Source: CAVSJO01 sp963728445
GTDB lineage: Bacteria; Gemmatimonadota; Gemmatimonadetes; Longimicrobiales; RSA9
Direction of reading: 5' to 3'
Length of the DNA stretch: 64,000 nt
Assembly (NCBI GenBank): GCA_963728445.1
Contig: CAVSJO010000005.1
Coordinates: 124,001-188,000 of the forward strand
Of this stretch, positions 1 to 9,325 are shown piece by piece (positions within the stretch are counted from its first letter, which is position 1; each line of letters begins with the position of its first letter). The notes under the pieces were generated by a model. The model had not been told where the DNA came from, searched no databases, and saw only the letters and a list, made by a program, of their open reading frames with translations. A program made the translations under genes and the position numbers.

Positions 1-643
1 CCGGGGATGCCGTCACCGATAGGCGCAGCCGCCGTGCGTCCTGTATCTTCACGAGCGGCGTGCCCGGGGCTGCGAACGCACCTTCGTCGACGAAGCGCCC
101 CGTCACCATGCCGTCGAAGGGGGCACGCACGGTGGCGTACGCTTCCATCGCCTCCAGCTCCCGCCCGCCGGCCCGCGCTGCGGCGACCGACGCCTCGGCA
201 CGCGCCAGACCGGTCTCCGCCGCGTCCAGCTGCGCCTTCGGGGCCGCGGAGTCGGCGAAGAGCGCCCGCATCCGCTCCGCATGCCGGCGGGCCTCCTGCT
301 GCATGGCCTCGGCTTCCGTGATGGACGCGGCCACCCCCGCGCGCTTCGCCCGCAGGTCCCGGGCGTCGATGCGCACGAGCGGATTCCCCGCCTTCACATG
401 GTCCCCCTCCCGCACCAGCACCGCCTCCACGCTGCCCATCAGCTTCGTGCTCAGCGTCGCCTCGGCCACGGGCTGGGCGACGCCCGCGGCGTCCACCGCC
501 GCGTCGACCACCGTGTCGCGGACGACGTAGACCGGCCCGCTCGACGCCGTCGCCGGCGGCGCCGCTTCCGCGACGTCGTCGCCGCTGCAGGCCGTCAGCG
601 CCAGGAGTCCCGCCACGGTCGCCATTGCTCCCAGGATCTTCAT
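1..643 (-). CDS. RND efflux periplasmic adaptor lipoprotein (partial, 3' end outside window)
   Basis: Membrane-fusion (HlyD/AcrA-type) adaptor that links an inner-membrane efflux pump to a TolC channel. The visible 214 residues start MKILGAMATVAG and carry a lipobox (LALTAC, Cys at about 19), so the protein is probably a lipoprotein. A first biotinyl-lipoyl half follows (GSVEAVLVREGDHV, LVRIDARDL), then an Ala/Glu/Arg-rich alpha-hairpin, then the second lipoyl half (ATVRAPFDGMVTGRFVDEG and GTPLVKIQD). The ATG overlaps the TGA of the upstream tolC gene by 4 bases (ATGA), so the two are translationally coupled. The pump gene is expected beyond the left edge. Family assignment is firm; substrate unknown. 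Confidence 0.88.
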   Translation of the reverse strand, partial: MKILGAMATVAGLLALTACSGDDVAEAAPPATASSGPVYVVRDTVVDAAVDAAGVAQPVAEATLSTKLMGSVEAVLVREGDHVKAGNPLVRIDARDLRAKRAGVAASITEAEAMQQEARRHAERMRALFADSAAPKAQLDAAETGLARAEASVAAARAGGRELEAMEAYATVRAPFDGMVTGRFVDEGAFAAPGTPLVKIQDARRLRLSVTASP

Positions 644-2182
644 CGCGCGTTCTCCGCCTCCACTCCGATGTGCGTCTCCAGACCGGCGAGCACGCCGGGG
701 TCCCGCCCCAGCGCCCGCAGCCGCTCCGCGCCCGCCTCGATCGCCGCGTACACCGCCGCCGACCGGTCCAGCCGCGCCCTGGTCTCCACCGCCGCAGCGT
801 CCAGCAGCTCGATCACCGTGGCGAGGCCGCCCTCGTACTTCCGGCTCACGATCCGGTGTGCCTCGGCCGCCTGCGCCACGCCCCGCTCCGCGATCTGAAG
901 CCGCTCCAGCGCGACGTGCAGGTCGCTGGCGGTTCGTTCCCGCTCCAGCTCCGCACGGGCCACGGCAGCCTCGGCGCGAGCCGAAGCAGCGTCCGCACGG
1001 CCGCGCGCCCGGCGCAGCGCCGCCACCTGTCCGCCGCCCGACAGGGGGGTCCACGTCACCATCAGCCCGGCCGTCCAGCTCTCCGGACCCGCGAACACGC
1101 CGCTCGCCGAGTACCAGTCGTAGCGGCCGAATGCGTTCAGGCGCGGAAGCCACTGTGACTGCGCGCGCCGGACGTCCTGTCGGGCCGCCGCCGCCCCCAG
1201 CGCCGCCGCGCGCACGTCCGGCCGGTCGCCGGGTGCGGGCTCGGGTGCGGGTCCGGAGACCGGTCGGGCGGCCTCACGAGAGGACCGAAGGCCCACGCAC
1301 ACGGTCGTCTCCGGCAGGATCCGCCGCGGCCACCTCGGCGCGCTGCGGCACGTCGGACGGCAGCACCTCCGACAACCGGACGCGGACCGCCTCCGCGCTC
1401 GGCAGCGCGGGCGGCAGCGAGAACGCCGTCGCCCCGGGCTCGCCAAGGAGCGTCGCCAGGCCCCGCCGCGCCAGCGAGGCCGCGCCCGTTGCCGCGATGC
1501 GCTGCGCGTCCACCTCCCCCGCCTTCACCGACGCCAGCAGCGCGTCCGATCGCGTCACCAGCCCCTGCTCGGCCATGGACTCCGTCTGCGACACGTGCCG
1601 ATGTGCCGCCCGGGACGCGGACTCCAGGGTGGCCACCGTCTCCGACGCCAGCACCGCCCCGAAGTACGCCCGTACCACGTCCACCGACGTGCCCAGGAGC
1701 GTCCACGACTCCGACTCCCGGGAGGCCTCCGTCGCGGTGGATGCCGCCGAGCGGCCCAGCCACGCGTCCGCGTTCACGAGGGGTTGCTCCACGACCACCG
1801 CGGCACTGTACGTGGGCGTGGTCGCCGGGTAGCTCAGACGCGACGGGTCGAAGTCGGCCTGCGTGATGGAGCGCTGCCGCAGGAGCGTCCCGAACGCACC
1901 GATCGGGTCCGTCGTGCGCATGTAGCCGCTCTCCACGCGCACCGTGGGAAGCATTCCGCGCAGCGCCTCCACCGCATCCGCCGAGCGCTCCGTGGACTCC
2001 CCCGCGGCGATGCGGTTGCCGAACGCGCCCGTCCGCGCACGGTGCAGGGCATCGCCCAGCCCCAGCCGCTGCTGAGCGCCCGGCTGCTGGGCCGCGCCGG
2101 GCCCGGCGAGGAGCATTACCGCCACCGTCGCCCAGGCTACCGCGACCCCGAGTCCACGCCCTCCGTTCGTCCCGTGTCCCAT
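640..2182 (-). CDS. TolC-family outer-membrane efflux channel, one frameshift
   Basis: Outer-membrane component of the tripartite efflux system with the adaptor that follows it. The N-terminal part has a signal peptide (hydrophobic stretch ending GPGAAQQ) and the first TolC repeat. The C-terminal part continues in another frame with typical repeat-2 features (RPDVRAAALGAAAARQDV, SQWLPRLNAFGRYDW, YEGGLATVIELLDA). The frame change lies near 1275-1330. A single indel restores a protein of about 510 residues, normal for the family, so an assembly error is more likely than decay. The ATG at 2182 is favoured because it sits directly before the signal peptide; an in-frame start at 2227 is the alternative. 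Transcribed from the promoter at 2255-2283. Confidence 0.8.
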
Positions 2183-2254
2183 GGCCTCCGACGCTGCTCC
2201 CCGTTCAGGATCCACCCGATGAGCCATGCGAGACGCCCCGCACGGCGGCCAGTA

Positions 2255-2283
2255 TTACTACTTGGTTATGTAGTGGAGGTCAA
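2255..2283 (-). promoter_or_regulatory. Promoter with overlapping inverted-repeat operator for the efflux operon
   Basis: On the minus strand TTGACC (2278-2283) and TAGTAA (2255-2260) are spaced by 17 bases. An inverted repeat ACTAC-N8-GTAGT (2257-2261 and 2270-2274) lies across the spacer and the -10 element. A repressor bound here would block the polymerase. The half sites resemble those of PadR-type repressors, which often control efflux genes, but no regulator gene lies in this window, so the family is inference. Confidence 0.55.
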
Positions 2284-2464
2284 GGGGCGACCGGGTCGGG
2301 ATCGCTTTGATTCGGACGGAACACGCCGCGGACGGCGGCGCGCCTGAGTGTCTTGACAGGCTACGGCGTCAGATCAGTGGAGACGGCTCGCCAGGGCGGC
2401 CAGGTCCTCGATGATCGCGATGCCCTCGGCGGAACCCGGGGCGATTCACTTCGGGGAAGGCTGG

Positions 2465-2495
2465 GGGGGCTCCCGCGATGGCAGCGGGAGCCCCC
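2465..2495 (-). terminator. Strong hairpin downstream of the beta-propeller gene
   Basis: Perfect 12-bp inverted repeat (GGGGGCTCCCGC / GCGGGAGCCCCC) with a 7-base loop, about 100 bases after the stop of the beta-propeller gene. There is no clear U-tract on either strand, so it may stabilise the 3' end instead of acting as a classic intrinsic terminator. Confidence 0.6.
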
Positions 2496-2593
2496 TCGTC
2501 ACGATACCGGGAGCCAGTAGTATCTGGCGCCAGTGCACCCGGCCCCGTGTGCACCCGGACCTGGAGCGCCGGTCCGAAGACCGCCCCCAGCGG

Positions 2594-3638
2594 CTACGGC
2601 TTCCGGGTGATCTCCATCAGCTCGAACGTGCCCGGGATCATGGGCGGCCGACGCCGGCGCTCGCCGCTCGCCTGAGGTGCGGGGCCGAACTTCGCGCTGA
2701 CCGTGTAGACGGTGTGGGTGCGCGGGTCGAGCCCGAGCGTGCGGGCGCCCGGCAGGGTGGTGACGGTCTGGACGACGTGATACGTGTCCGGCGTATCCTC
2801 GTGGACCACGGTCATCGTCCCGTCCCCGTTCGAGGCGAACGCGTACCCGGTGGCTGCATCGAAGCGCGCGCCGTCCACGCCGGCGCCGATGGGAACGGTG
2901 GCCACGACCTTGCCCGCGTCCGCGTCCGACACCGCCATCACCTGGCTGTGGCAGACGCTGAAGAGGCGGGAATGGGCGACGTCGATGGCGAGCCCGCTCG
3001 GCGACTCGCACGGGGCCAGGGGCCAACGCCGCGTGACCTTCATCGCGTTCGCGTCGATCTCCACGATCTCGCTCCTGTCCTCGATGTTCACGTAGAGCTT
3101 CCCGCTGGCGTCGCTCACGCCGAACTCCGGCTTTCCGCCCAGGGGGATGTTGGCGATGCGCCTGCCCGTGACCGCGTCGATGGCGCTCGCGGAGTTCGCG
3201 TCGCCGTTGAAGGTGAAGATCCGGTTGCTCGCCGGGTCGTAGAGGACGCCGTCGTCGTCGACGGCCGCAGTCGTCGTGCCGAGCACCTTCAGCGTCTTCA
3301 GGTCGAACATCGTCACGGTGCTGTCGGCTCCGGACGTCACGAATCCGTGGCCGGTCGGGTAGGCGAGCGCCACGCCGTGGCCGCGCTGCAGGCCCGGGAT
3401 CTCCCCCAGCAGTTCGCCCGATCTTCTCGTCCACGACCATCGCACGGTCGGATCGGGTGATGAAGATCCGGTTCGCCGTCGTGTCCACGGTGATGTAGTC
3501 CCAGCCGCCGTCCCCGCCCAGCGTGATGTGGCGAGTCACCGAGTACGGGCTGGACTGGGGAGAGGCGGGGGAGGGAAGCGCGAGCGCGGCGGCGATCGCG
3601 ACTGCGACGGCGCTCGTGCGCAGCCGTTGGTCTGTCAT
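2594..3638 (-). CDS. Secreted YncE/YVTN-type beta-propeller protein, one frameshift
   Basis: The protein starts MTDQRLRTSAVAVAIAAAL with a signal peptide, so it is exported. The repeats are typical of the YncE/YVTN seven-bladed propeller: WDYITVDTTANRIFITRSD, VTMFDLKTLKVLGTTTA, VLYDPASNRIFTFNGDANS, AIDAVTGRRIANIPLGGKPE and FDAATGYAFASNGDGTMTVV. A frame change near 3418-3423 separates the first about 70 residues from the rest; joining them gives about 347 residues, a usual length. It stands alone between two divergent or convergent units. Such propellers serve as binding or scaffold proteins in the periplasm; no enzymatic residue can be named here. Confidence 0.8.
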
Positions 3639-3864
3639 GACGTACCTCGCAGATCAGGGGAAGGGAATCGGGCGTCGGCCGGCGGATCGGTGAGGACCGG
3701 AGGACGGACGGTCTGTACGATACGCAGCCCAGGATAACGCCACGTTAACAATGGCTTCGTCCGGGGCATGCCGGATGTTACCGGGGCGTGAGTGTGCCGC
3801 CGCTAGCTTGCTCGGTGAGGCCGGCGACCAACCGCCGAGCCCGCTGAACGACGGAGGAGAGATA

Positions 3865-4485
3865 ATGATGAACGTGAAGACGCTCGCGATGTCGATGGTC
3901 GCAGCCGCCGCGCTGGCGGCCCCGGTGCAGGCGCAGCAGCCGAAGCCTGCCGTCGCGGAGGCGGCGGCCCGGGCGACGGCTCTCGCGAAGGTACCGGGCG
4001 GCAGGGTCCAGTCGGGGGAGCTGGAACGCGAGGGCGGACGGCTGATCTATTCGTACGACATCGTCGTGGCCGGCAAGGCCGGCGTGCAGGAGGTTCACGT
4101 CGATGCGAACACGGGAAAGGTCCTGACCGTCGAGCACGAGAACGCCGGTGCGGAAGCACGCGAGGCCCGGGAGGAGTCGGAGCTGCGTGAATCCGGAGAG
4201 AAGGCCGAGGCCGGCGAGACGGCTGAAACGGGAGAGCAGCGCGAGTCCACCGAAGCCGACCCGGCGGCGCTGAGTCGACAGGCCCGCCTGACGAAGGCAC
4301 AGGCACAGGCGCTCGCGATGAAGAAGGTCCCGGGTGGCTCGCTCAAGGCGAGCGAGCTCGAGAACGAGAAAGGCCGGCTGATCTACTCGTTCGAGTTCAC
4401 CGTTCCCGGCCAGGACGGGATCGTCGAGGTGAACGTGGACGCCCGCACGGGAGAGGTCCTGCCCATCGAGCACGAGGGCGGCTGA
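3865..4485 (+). CDS. Periplasmic protein with two PepSY domains
   Basis: A 206-residue exported protein. Start chosen at the ATG with a strong Shine-Dalgarno GGAGGAGA five bases upstream; a longer reading frame exists but lacks a ribosome site. A signal peptide ends at about residue 23 (PVQAQQ). Two PepSY units of about 55 residues (about 30-90 and 145-205) repeat the same pattern: KVPGG, then GRLIYSYDI or GRLIYSFEF, then VDANTGKVL or VDARTGEVL. A Glu-rich linker (about 95-140) joins them. PepSY domains often inhibit or sense proteases; this cell has many secreted peptidases, so a regulatory role is plausible but inferred. The high internal similarity of the two halves points to tandem duplication. 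Confidence 0.85.
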   Translation: MMNVKTLAMSMVAAAALAAPVQAQQPKPAVAEAAARATALAKVPGGRVQSGELEREGGRLIYSYDIVVAGKAGVQEVHVDANTGKVLTVEHENAGAEAREAREESELRESGEKAEAGETAETGEQRESTEADPAALSRQARLTKAQAQALAMKKVPGGSLKASELENEKGRLIYSFEFTVPGQDGIVEVNVDARTGEVLPIEHEGG

Positions 4486-4767
4486 GTCCCACCTCGCGGG
4501 GCCGAGGGCGGAAGAGCGCGCCTGCGGCTCATCCGCCCCGGCCCTGTGCCACGAAGCGCCCCGACTGCCGCTCGTAGCCCAGCGCAAGTTCCAGTACCCG
4601 CGCGTCGTCGCCGGGTAGTCCGACGACCGCGTTGGCCGTCGGTGCCGGCGAGCGCGGGTCGGGGGCGACGTCGCCCCGCGCGGGCGCCGTGGCGGTCTGG
4701 TGGACGGCGGCACGGGTCGGATAGGTTGCACGGTCTCCTGCCCCGTTCGACACTGACCGGAGGACCC

Positions 4768-6319
4768 ATGCGCATCGCCCGCGCCTCGCGCGCTGTTCCA
4801 TACCGCCACGCCTCGTTCTCGCGCCTCGCCGCGCTCCTGCTTCTGACCACCGCGCTCGTCGGAGCACCGTCCGCGGCCCATGCCCAGAAGGGTGCGCTCG
4901 CCGGCCTCGACGCCTACGTCACCTCCGCCATGAAGGACTGGCAGGTGCCCGGACTGGCCCTCGCCGTCGTCAAGGACGACTCCGTGATCTTCGCCCGGGG
5001 ATACGGCGTGCGGGAGCTGGGCAGGCCCGGCGCCGTCGACGAGAACACGCTGTTCAACATCGCGTCCACGTCGAAGGCGTTCACGGTGGCCGCGCTGGGC
5101 ATGCTGGTGGACGAGGGGAAGCTCTCGTGGAACGATCCGGTCACCCGCCTCCTCCCGGAGTTCGAGCTCCAGGATCCGTACGTGACGCGGGCGGTCACGG
5201 TGCGGGACCTCCTCACCCATCGGATCGGCGTGGCGCGGGACGACAACCTGTGGATCGCGGGGAACTTCGACCGGGAGGGCATCATCCGGCACCTGCGCTA
5301 CCTGCCGCAGGTGAACGGGTTCAGGGCCGGCTACGGCTACAACAACCTCATGTTCATCACTGCGGGCGAGGTTGCGGGCCGCGTCTCCGGGACGGGGTGG
5401 GACGACTTCGTGCAGCGTCGCATCTTCACGCCGCTGGGCATGAGCCGTACGACGTCGCGACATGGCCGCGGTGGAGCAGGCGGACAACGTCTCCGGCTCC
5501 CACGCCACGATCGACGGCAGGGTCCAGGTGGTTCCGCACCGCAACTACGACGACATCGGCGGCGCGGGCGCCATCTGGTCGAGCGTCCGGGACATGGCCC
5601 AGTGGGTCCGCCTGCAGCTCGGCCACGGCGTCTACGCAGGCGACCGCCTGCTCAGCGATTCCGCGATCGCCGAGATGCGCACGCCCCAGAACCTCATACC
5701 CATGGACAGCGTGGACCACCGCCTCTTCCCGGACCGGCACCTGAACGCGTACGGGCTCGGATGGGACGTGCAGGACTACCGGGGCCGCGTCCTGATCGAC
5801 CATTCGGGATGGCTCAACAACATGCGCACGCAGGTGGGCTTCATCCCGTCGGAGGGCATCGGCTTCGTGGCCATCGCCAATCTCGAGCTGAGCGAGCTCC
5901 AGGCGGCCCTCATGTACCGGGTCTTCGACGCACTCCTGGGCGAGAAGCCGACGGACTGGAGCGCCCGCTACCTCGAGCTCGCCCGGCGCAGCGAGGAGCG
6001 GGCCGCGGAGCGACGTCGCAAGCTCGAAGACGCACGGCTGGAGGGTACGTCCCCGTCGCTCCCGCTGGCCGACTACGCCGGCAGGTACGAGAGCGATCTG
6101 TGGGGCGACATGACGGTGAGCCAGGAGGCGAACGGGCTGGTGCTGCGCTACACGTCGGACTTCGTCGCCGACCTGGAGCACTGGCACCAGGACATCTTCC
6201 GGGCGAACTGGCGCACGCCGGGGGACGGCAGCTCGTTCGTGACGTTCCACCTCGACGAGCACGGCCGGATCACCGGCATGGACGTGGAAGACTTCGGGAG
6301 CTACGAGCGGAAGCGGTGA
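4768..6319 (+). CDS. Secreted serine hydrolase, class C beta-lactamase fold, with C-terminal DUF3471; one frameshift
   Basis: The ATG at 4768 follows GGAGG and opens a signal peptide ending SAAHAQ. The beta-lactamase/esterase domain shows the SxxK nucleophile motif (FNIASTSKAFT), VRDLLTHRIG and the Tyr motif region YGYNNLMFITAGEV. After a frame change near 5455-5465 it continues with DDIGGAGAIWSSVRDMAQW and IDHSGWLNNMRTQVG. The C-terminal about 100 residues (PLADYAGRYESDLWG to the end) match DUF3471. The joined product is about 517 residues, typical for serine hydrolases of the EstB / D-aminopeptidase group. Substrate cannot be told. The clean continuation on both sides favours a sequencing indel. 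Confidence 0.85.
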
Positions 6320-6358
6320 CGGGGCAGGCGCCCCGCCGACTCGCGGAACCGCGGGGGA

Positions 6359-7318
6359 TCAGAGATCCACTTCGGTGCCGATGCCGCGCTCGCGCGCGGC
6401 CGCGAGCACGAGGGCGGCCGCCGCCACGTCCTGCGCGGCCACGCCCACGCTCCGGTAGACGGTGATCTGGTCGGGCGCCGTGCGACCCGTGCGCGCGCCG
6501 ATGACGAGCTCGCCCACCTCGCGGGCGTCGTCCATCTCCAGGAGCCCGTCCCGGACGGCGGCCGTGATGTCCTCGGCGCCGTCCGGAAAGCTGCCGATCA
6601 CGGCGCCCCGCGACTCGACGATCACGATCGCGCCGTCGAACACGCCGGGGTCCAGCTCCGGACCCCGTGCCATGCCGACCGCGTTCACGTGGGTGCCGGG
6701 GCGGAGCCACTCCCGCCGGACGATCGGCTCCGTGGCACTGGTGCAGGCGCACACGACGTCGGCGGCGCGTACGGCCTCCTCGTAGTCACGGGCGACGTCG
6801 CCGCCGAGCTCGCCGGCGATGGCCTCCACCTTCGCCGGATCGCGACCCGCGAAGACGAGCTTCCGGATCGGGCGTACCCGGGCCACGGCCCGCGCGTGGG
6901 TCCGCGCCTGCACGCCGGTGCCCAGGACGGCCAGAACGGCGGCGTCCTCCCGGGCGCACAGCCGCGTGGCCAGCGCCGAGCCGGCTGCCGTGCGCAGCGC
7001 GGTGATGGCGCCGCCGTCCATCAGCGCGCGGGGCACGCCCGTCTCCGGGTCGAAGACGGCGACGATCGCCTGGTGCGTCTCCACGCCCCGGGACGCGTTG
7101 CCGGGGAACACCAGCACGAGCTTGGCGCCGAGCTGATCGGCGCTGCCCAGCCACGCCGGCATGGCTGCCAGGATGCCGCGCTCACCGACCTTCGCGACGT
7201 TGCGTTTCGGGACGGACGCCTCCCCGGTGGACAGGTCGGCCATCGCACCGGCCAGTGCGGCGATCAGGAGGTCGAGGTCGAGCAGCTCGAGGACTTCGGC
7301 GTGGGACAGGATCAGCAT
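6359..7318 (-). CDS. Ornithine cyclodeaminase / mu-crystallin family enzyme
   Basis: An intact 319-residue NAD(P)-dependent enzyme. It shows the N-terminal substrate region (SVPKRNVAKVGERG, GAKLVLVFPGN), the conserved GGAITALRTAAGSALATR stretch, a Rossmann motif LGTGVQARTHARA at about 132-144 and RPGTHVNAVGMARGPELDP. Members deaminate ornithine to proline, reduce cyclic imino acids or act as alanine dehydrogenases. The sequence alone does not choose between these, and no arginine or proline genes are nearby. The gene is convergent with the serine hydrolase, with 39 bases between stops. Confidence 0.88.
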   Translation of the reverse strand: MLILSHAEVLELLDLDLLIAALAGAMADLSTGEASVPKRNVAKVGERGILAAMPAWLGSADQLGAKLVLVFPGNASRGVETHQAIVAVFDPETGVPRALMDGGAITALRTAAGSALATRLCAREDAAVLAVLGTGVQARTHARAVARVRPIRKLVFAGRDPAKVEAIAGELGGDVARDYEEAVRAADVVCACTSATEPIVRREWLRPGTHVNAVGMARGPELDPGVFDGAIVIVESRGAVIGSFPDGAEDITAAVRDGLLEMDDAREVGELVIGARTGRTAPDQITVYRSVGVAAQDVAAAALVLAAARERGIGTEVDL

Positions 7319-7500
7319 CGGAGGCGTGGTTCGGGGCAGCGCAGGGAATCGTCAGGCGCGGATCATCCCGGCAGCGCCTGGAGCGGGAGGTCGGCCGCAG
7401 CCGCGAGGAGCACGGCAACAGACCACGGTAGCCGTCGCACTCCGGCCGTGCCAGCCCGCGGTTGACCGGTCGGCGGCGACCACCGATCCACAGGGAGAAG

Positions 7501-7715
7501 AGCGTGATCGGGAGCGTCTACGACTCGAACGTCACGGCTCCGGACACCTTCCTCTACTCACCGCGCCAGCAGAGCGGTGACCCCCTACTCGAGAGCATCG
7601 TGGCGCCCACGACGACGGCGATGGTCGACTTCGTGACCCGGGCCGTCGGCTGGCGCACCAGCGGTCCCTACTACGCGCTGTGCTATCCGGTGAACGGGAC
7701 GTGCAGGCGATGTTC
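7501..7715 (+). pseudogene. Remnant of an S10-family serine carboxypeptidase
   Basis: Only about 65 residues of coherent protein remain (VIGSVYDSNVTAPDTFLYS, SGDPLLESIVAPTTTAMVDF, VTRAVGWRTSGPYYAL). This piece aligns with the region before the catalytic Asp in the complete S10 peptidases at 26519 and 31150 (YDPALTAWNHEFAPAINHYL). There is no start, catalytic Ser, Asp or His, and the reading frame ends by 7730. A short tail in another frame (RDVQAMFEQH then stop) may belong to the same remnant. The flanking 7319-7500 holds no recognisable gene. Called a deletion remnant; family identity is moderate. Confidence 0.45.
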
Positions 7716-7731
7716 GAGCAGCACTGAGGGC

Positions 7732-8901
7732 CTAGGGTGCGATCACGACCGCGAAGAGGTGCCGGCGCAGGGTCGCGAACGTCGTTTTGCGGTGCTCGAT
7801 GTTGCCCCAGGTGAACGCGCTTATGGTCACGTTCCGGTTCACCTGTCCGATGGTCGAGACCGGACGTACCCAGGTCGTGGAGCCGCTGGTCGTACGCCGC
7901 GAGCGGGCGACCTCGCGGCTCCACGCCAGGGGCGGGCCGTGGACGAGGCGGCGTAGATCGACGCTGCCCGTGAGAAGCGATACCCAGTGAGTCGAGACGT
8001 TCGGTCCGAGAGTGAACGGGACCGCGAGTCCCTTCAGCAGCTTCGCGTTGATCATCAGCATGGCGGAGCCGCCAGCCTTGACCGCGCCTACGGCGTCCTG
8101 GAAGGCAGGCTCGGGTCCGACGTCGTCCTTGCGGAAGAAATTTCGAATCCATGCACCTACGTCCGATGCGCCGGCATCCAACACGCCGGGCTCCACGCCG
8201 AACTCGCCCATGGGCTTGGCGCGATGGATCTTCGCCCCGCGCGAGCCAAGAATGCGCTTGCTCCACTCGACGATCTCCCACGCCGTGGTGGCGCCCTTGA
8301 GGGCGTTGAGACCGTCGAACCCTCCGGTCACGTTCAGGATGACGTTCGCGGCCTCGCGCAGGGTCGCCTGCAGAATCCAGTCACCGTGCGCAAGCTGCCA
8401 GAAGTCCTTCGTGCCGTCGTCGTCCACGTCGATCTCGCCGAACGGCGGGAACGTGCGCAGGCGACGGGATGCCGCGATGCGTTTCCGGGTGGAGTCGACG
8501 AACGAGCCCTCCTCGAAGAGGTTCCGCACGATCCGGACGTAACGCCGCGGGTCGCGACGGGCCAGCTCGAACGTAATGGCGGCCGGGCCGCAGAAGGGAG
8601 CAGGACCCTGGTCGATTCGCCAGGGCTCCAGCACGCGCCGTCGAAGGTCCCGCACGATCTCGGACTTGTCGAGCTTGGGCCAGACGCCTCGCTTGGACGA
8701 GGCTTCGAACCCGTCGATTTCGTCGTACGCCGCACCTGTCCGGCGGTCGAAAACTCGCGCCCTCGCCACCACGTTCGAGGCGCTGACCGGCCATTTGAAC
8801 TCGTGGCCGCCATCGACCTCCTCCGAGTCGAGCCAGACACGACGCGCGGCCGTGGCCAGGCCGACCTTGCCATTCTCCAGGGCCGGAGCAAGGGAAGGCA
8901 T
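7732..8901 (-). CDS. Unrecognised protein with papain-like (Cys-His) peptidase features
   Basis: A 389-residue intact protein with no signal peptide, not assignable to a named family. Residues 98-110 (QGPAPFCGPAAIT) form a Cys-Gly-Pro-Ala motif like the nucleophile helix of papain-fold peptidases and toxins (Cys104). Residues 302-310 (VSTHWVSLL) offer a His in a beta-strand context (His305). The C-terminus has FTWGNIEH (363-370), like the W-G strand that often carries the third residue in such folds. Immediately upstream, with no intergenic base, lies a small coiled-coil protein that shares the promoter at 9272-9301. It could be a cytoplasmic protease, a transglutaminase-like enzyme or a delivered effector; the function is not established. 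Confidence 0.55.
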   Translation of the reverse strand: MPSLAPALENGKVGLATAARRVWLDSEEVDGGHEFKWPVSASNVVARARVFDRRTGAAYDEIDGFEASSKRGVWPKLDKSEIVRDLRRRVLEPWRIDQGPAPFCGPAAITFELARRDPRRYVRIVRNLFEEGSFVDSTRKRIAASRRLRTFPPFGEIDVDDDGTKDFWQLAHGDWILQATLREAANVILNVTGGFDGLNALKGATTAWEIVEWSKRILGSRGAKIHRAKPMGEFGVEPGVLDAGASDVGAWIRNFFRKDDVGPEPAFQDAVGAVKAGGSAMLMINAKLLKGLAVPFTLGPNVSTHWVSLLTGSVDLRRLVHGPPLAWSREVARSRRTTSGSTTWVRPVSTIGQVNRNVTISAFTWGNIEHRKTTFATLRRHLFAVVIAP

Positions 8902-9216
8902 TCAGCCCTCCAGCGCTGCGAGGCGACGCTCCAACTCCGCGATCTTGGCAGCGAGATCCGTCCCGTCGACGCTCAGTTTGCCGGTGTCGACCTCGGCGCA
9001 CCGCATCAGCCCGGCGACGAAAAGAAATGCCTCGTTACCGTGACCTTTCAGCTGGACGCGCGCCGGCTTCTGCGTCGATCCTACAGTGACCGATGTCGTG
9101 CTCCCACCGCTCGTAATCCGGAGATTCTCCGGGCTGCCCATGTGCAGGCCATTGCCGTTTACCCGAAGCGTTCCGTCGATCGAAACTCCGTTTCGCTCAA
9201 GCTTGACGTCGGACAC
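8902..9216 (-). CDS. Small beta-rich protein with C-terminal coiled coil, first gene of the unit
   Basis: A 104-residue protein starting at a GTG with a GGGGGA ribosome site about seven bases upstream. Residues 1-65 are short alternating strands rich in Gly, Ser, Thr and Val (IDGTLRVNGNGLHMG, GGSTTSVTVGST), like a trimeric fibre or beta-helix segment. Residues about 85-104 (DLAAKIAELERRLAALEG) form a short heptad coiled coil. This layout resembles tail-fibre or adhesin trimerisation ends, or a structural partner. The stop codon directly touches the start of the cysteine-peptidase-like gene, so both are made together. No family recognised. Confidence 0.6.
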   Translation of the reverse strand: MSDVKLERNGVSIDGTLRVNGNGLHMGSPENLRITSGGSTTSVTVGSTQKPARVQLKGHGNEAFLFVAGLMRCAEVDTGKLSVDGTDLAAKIAELERRLAALEG

Positions 9217-9271
9217 GGTCGTCCCCCAATCGATTCGGGTTCAAGAATCCTGGAACAGCGGCCCCATTCGC

Positions 9272-9301
9272 TAGATAGTCGAGTGCGAATCGGCGGGTCA
9301 A
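9272..9301 (-). promoter_or_regulatory. Sigma-70-type promoter of the two-gene unit
   Basis: On the minus strand TTGACC (9296-9301), 18-base spacer, TATCTA (9272-9277). The expected start is near 9265, giving a leader of about 49 bases before the GTG at 9216. The preceding peptidase gene ends at 9326 in the same direction of travel only for its own unit, so this promoter makes the pair independent. Confidence 0.55.
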
Positions 9302-9325
9302 GGATATCCTGCACCACGGGGGGCG

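Noticed and set aside
4529..4650. Minus-strand fragment reading VVGLPGDDARVLELALGYE
   Set aside because: It looks protein-like at its 3' end but has no recognisable family and no supported start; could be chance or a tiny remnant.
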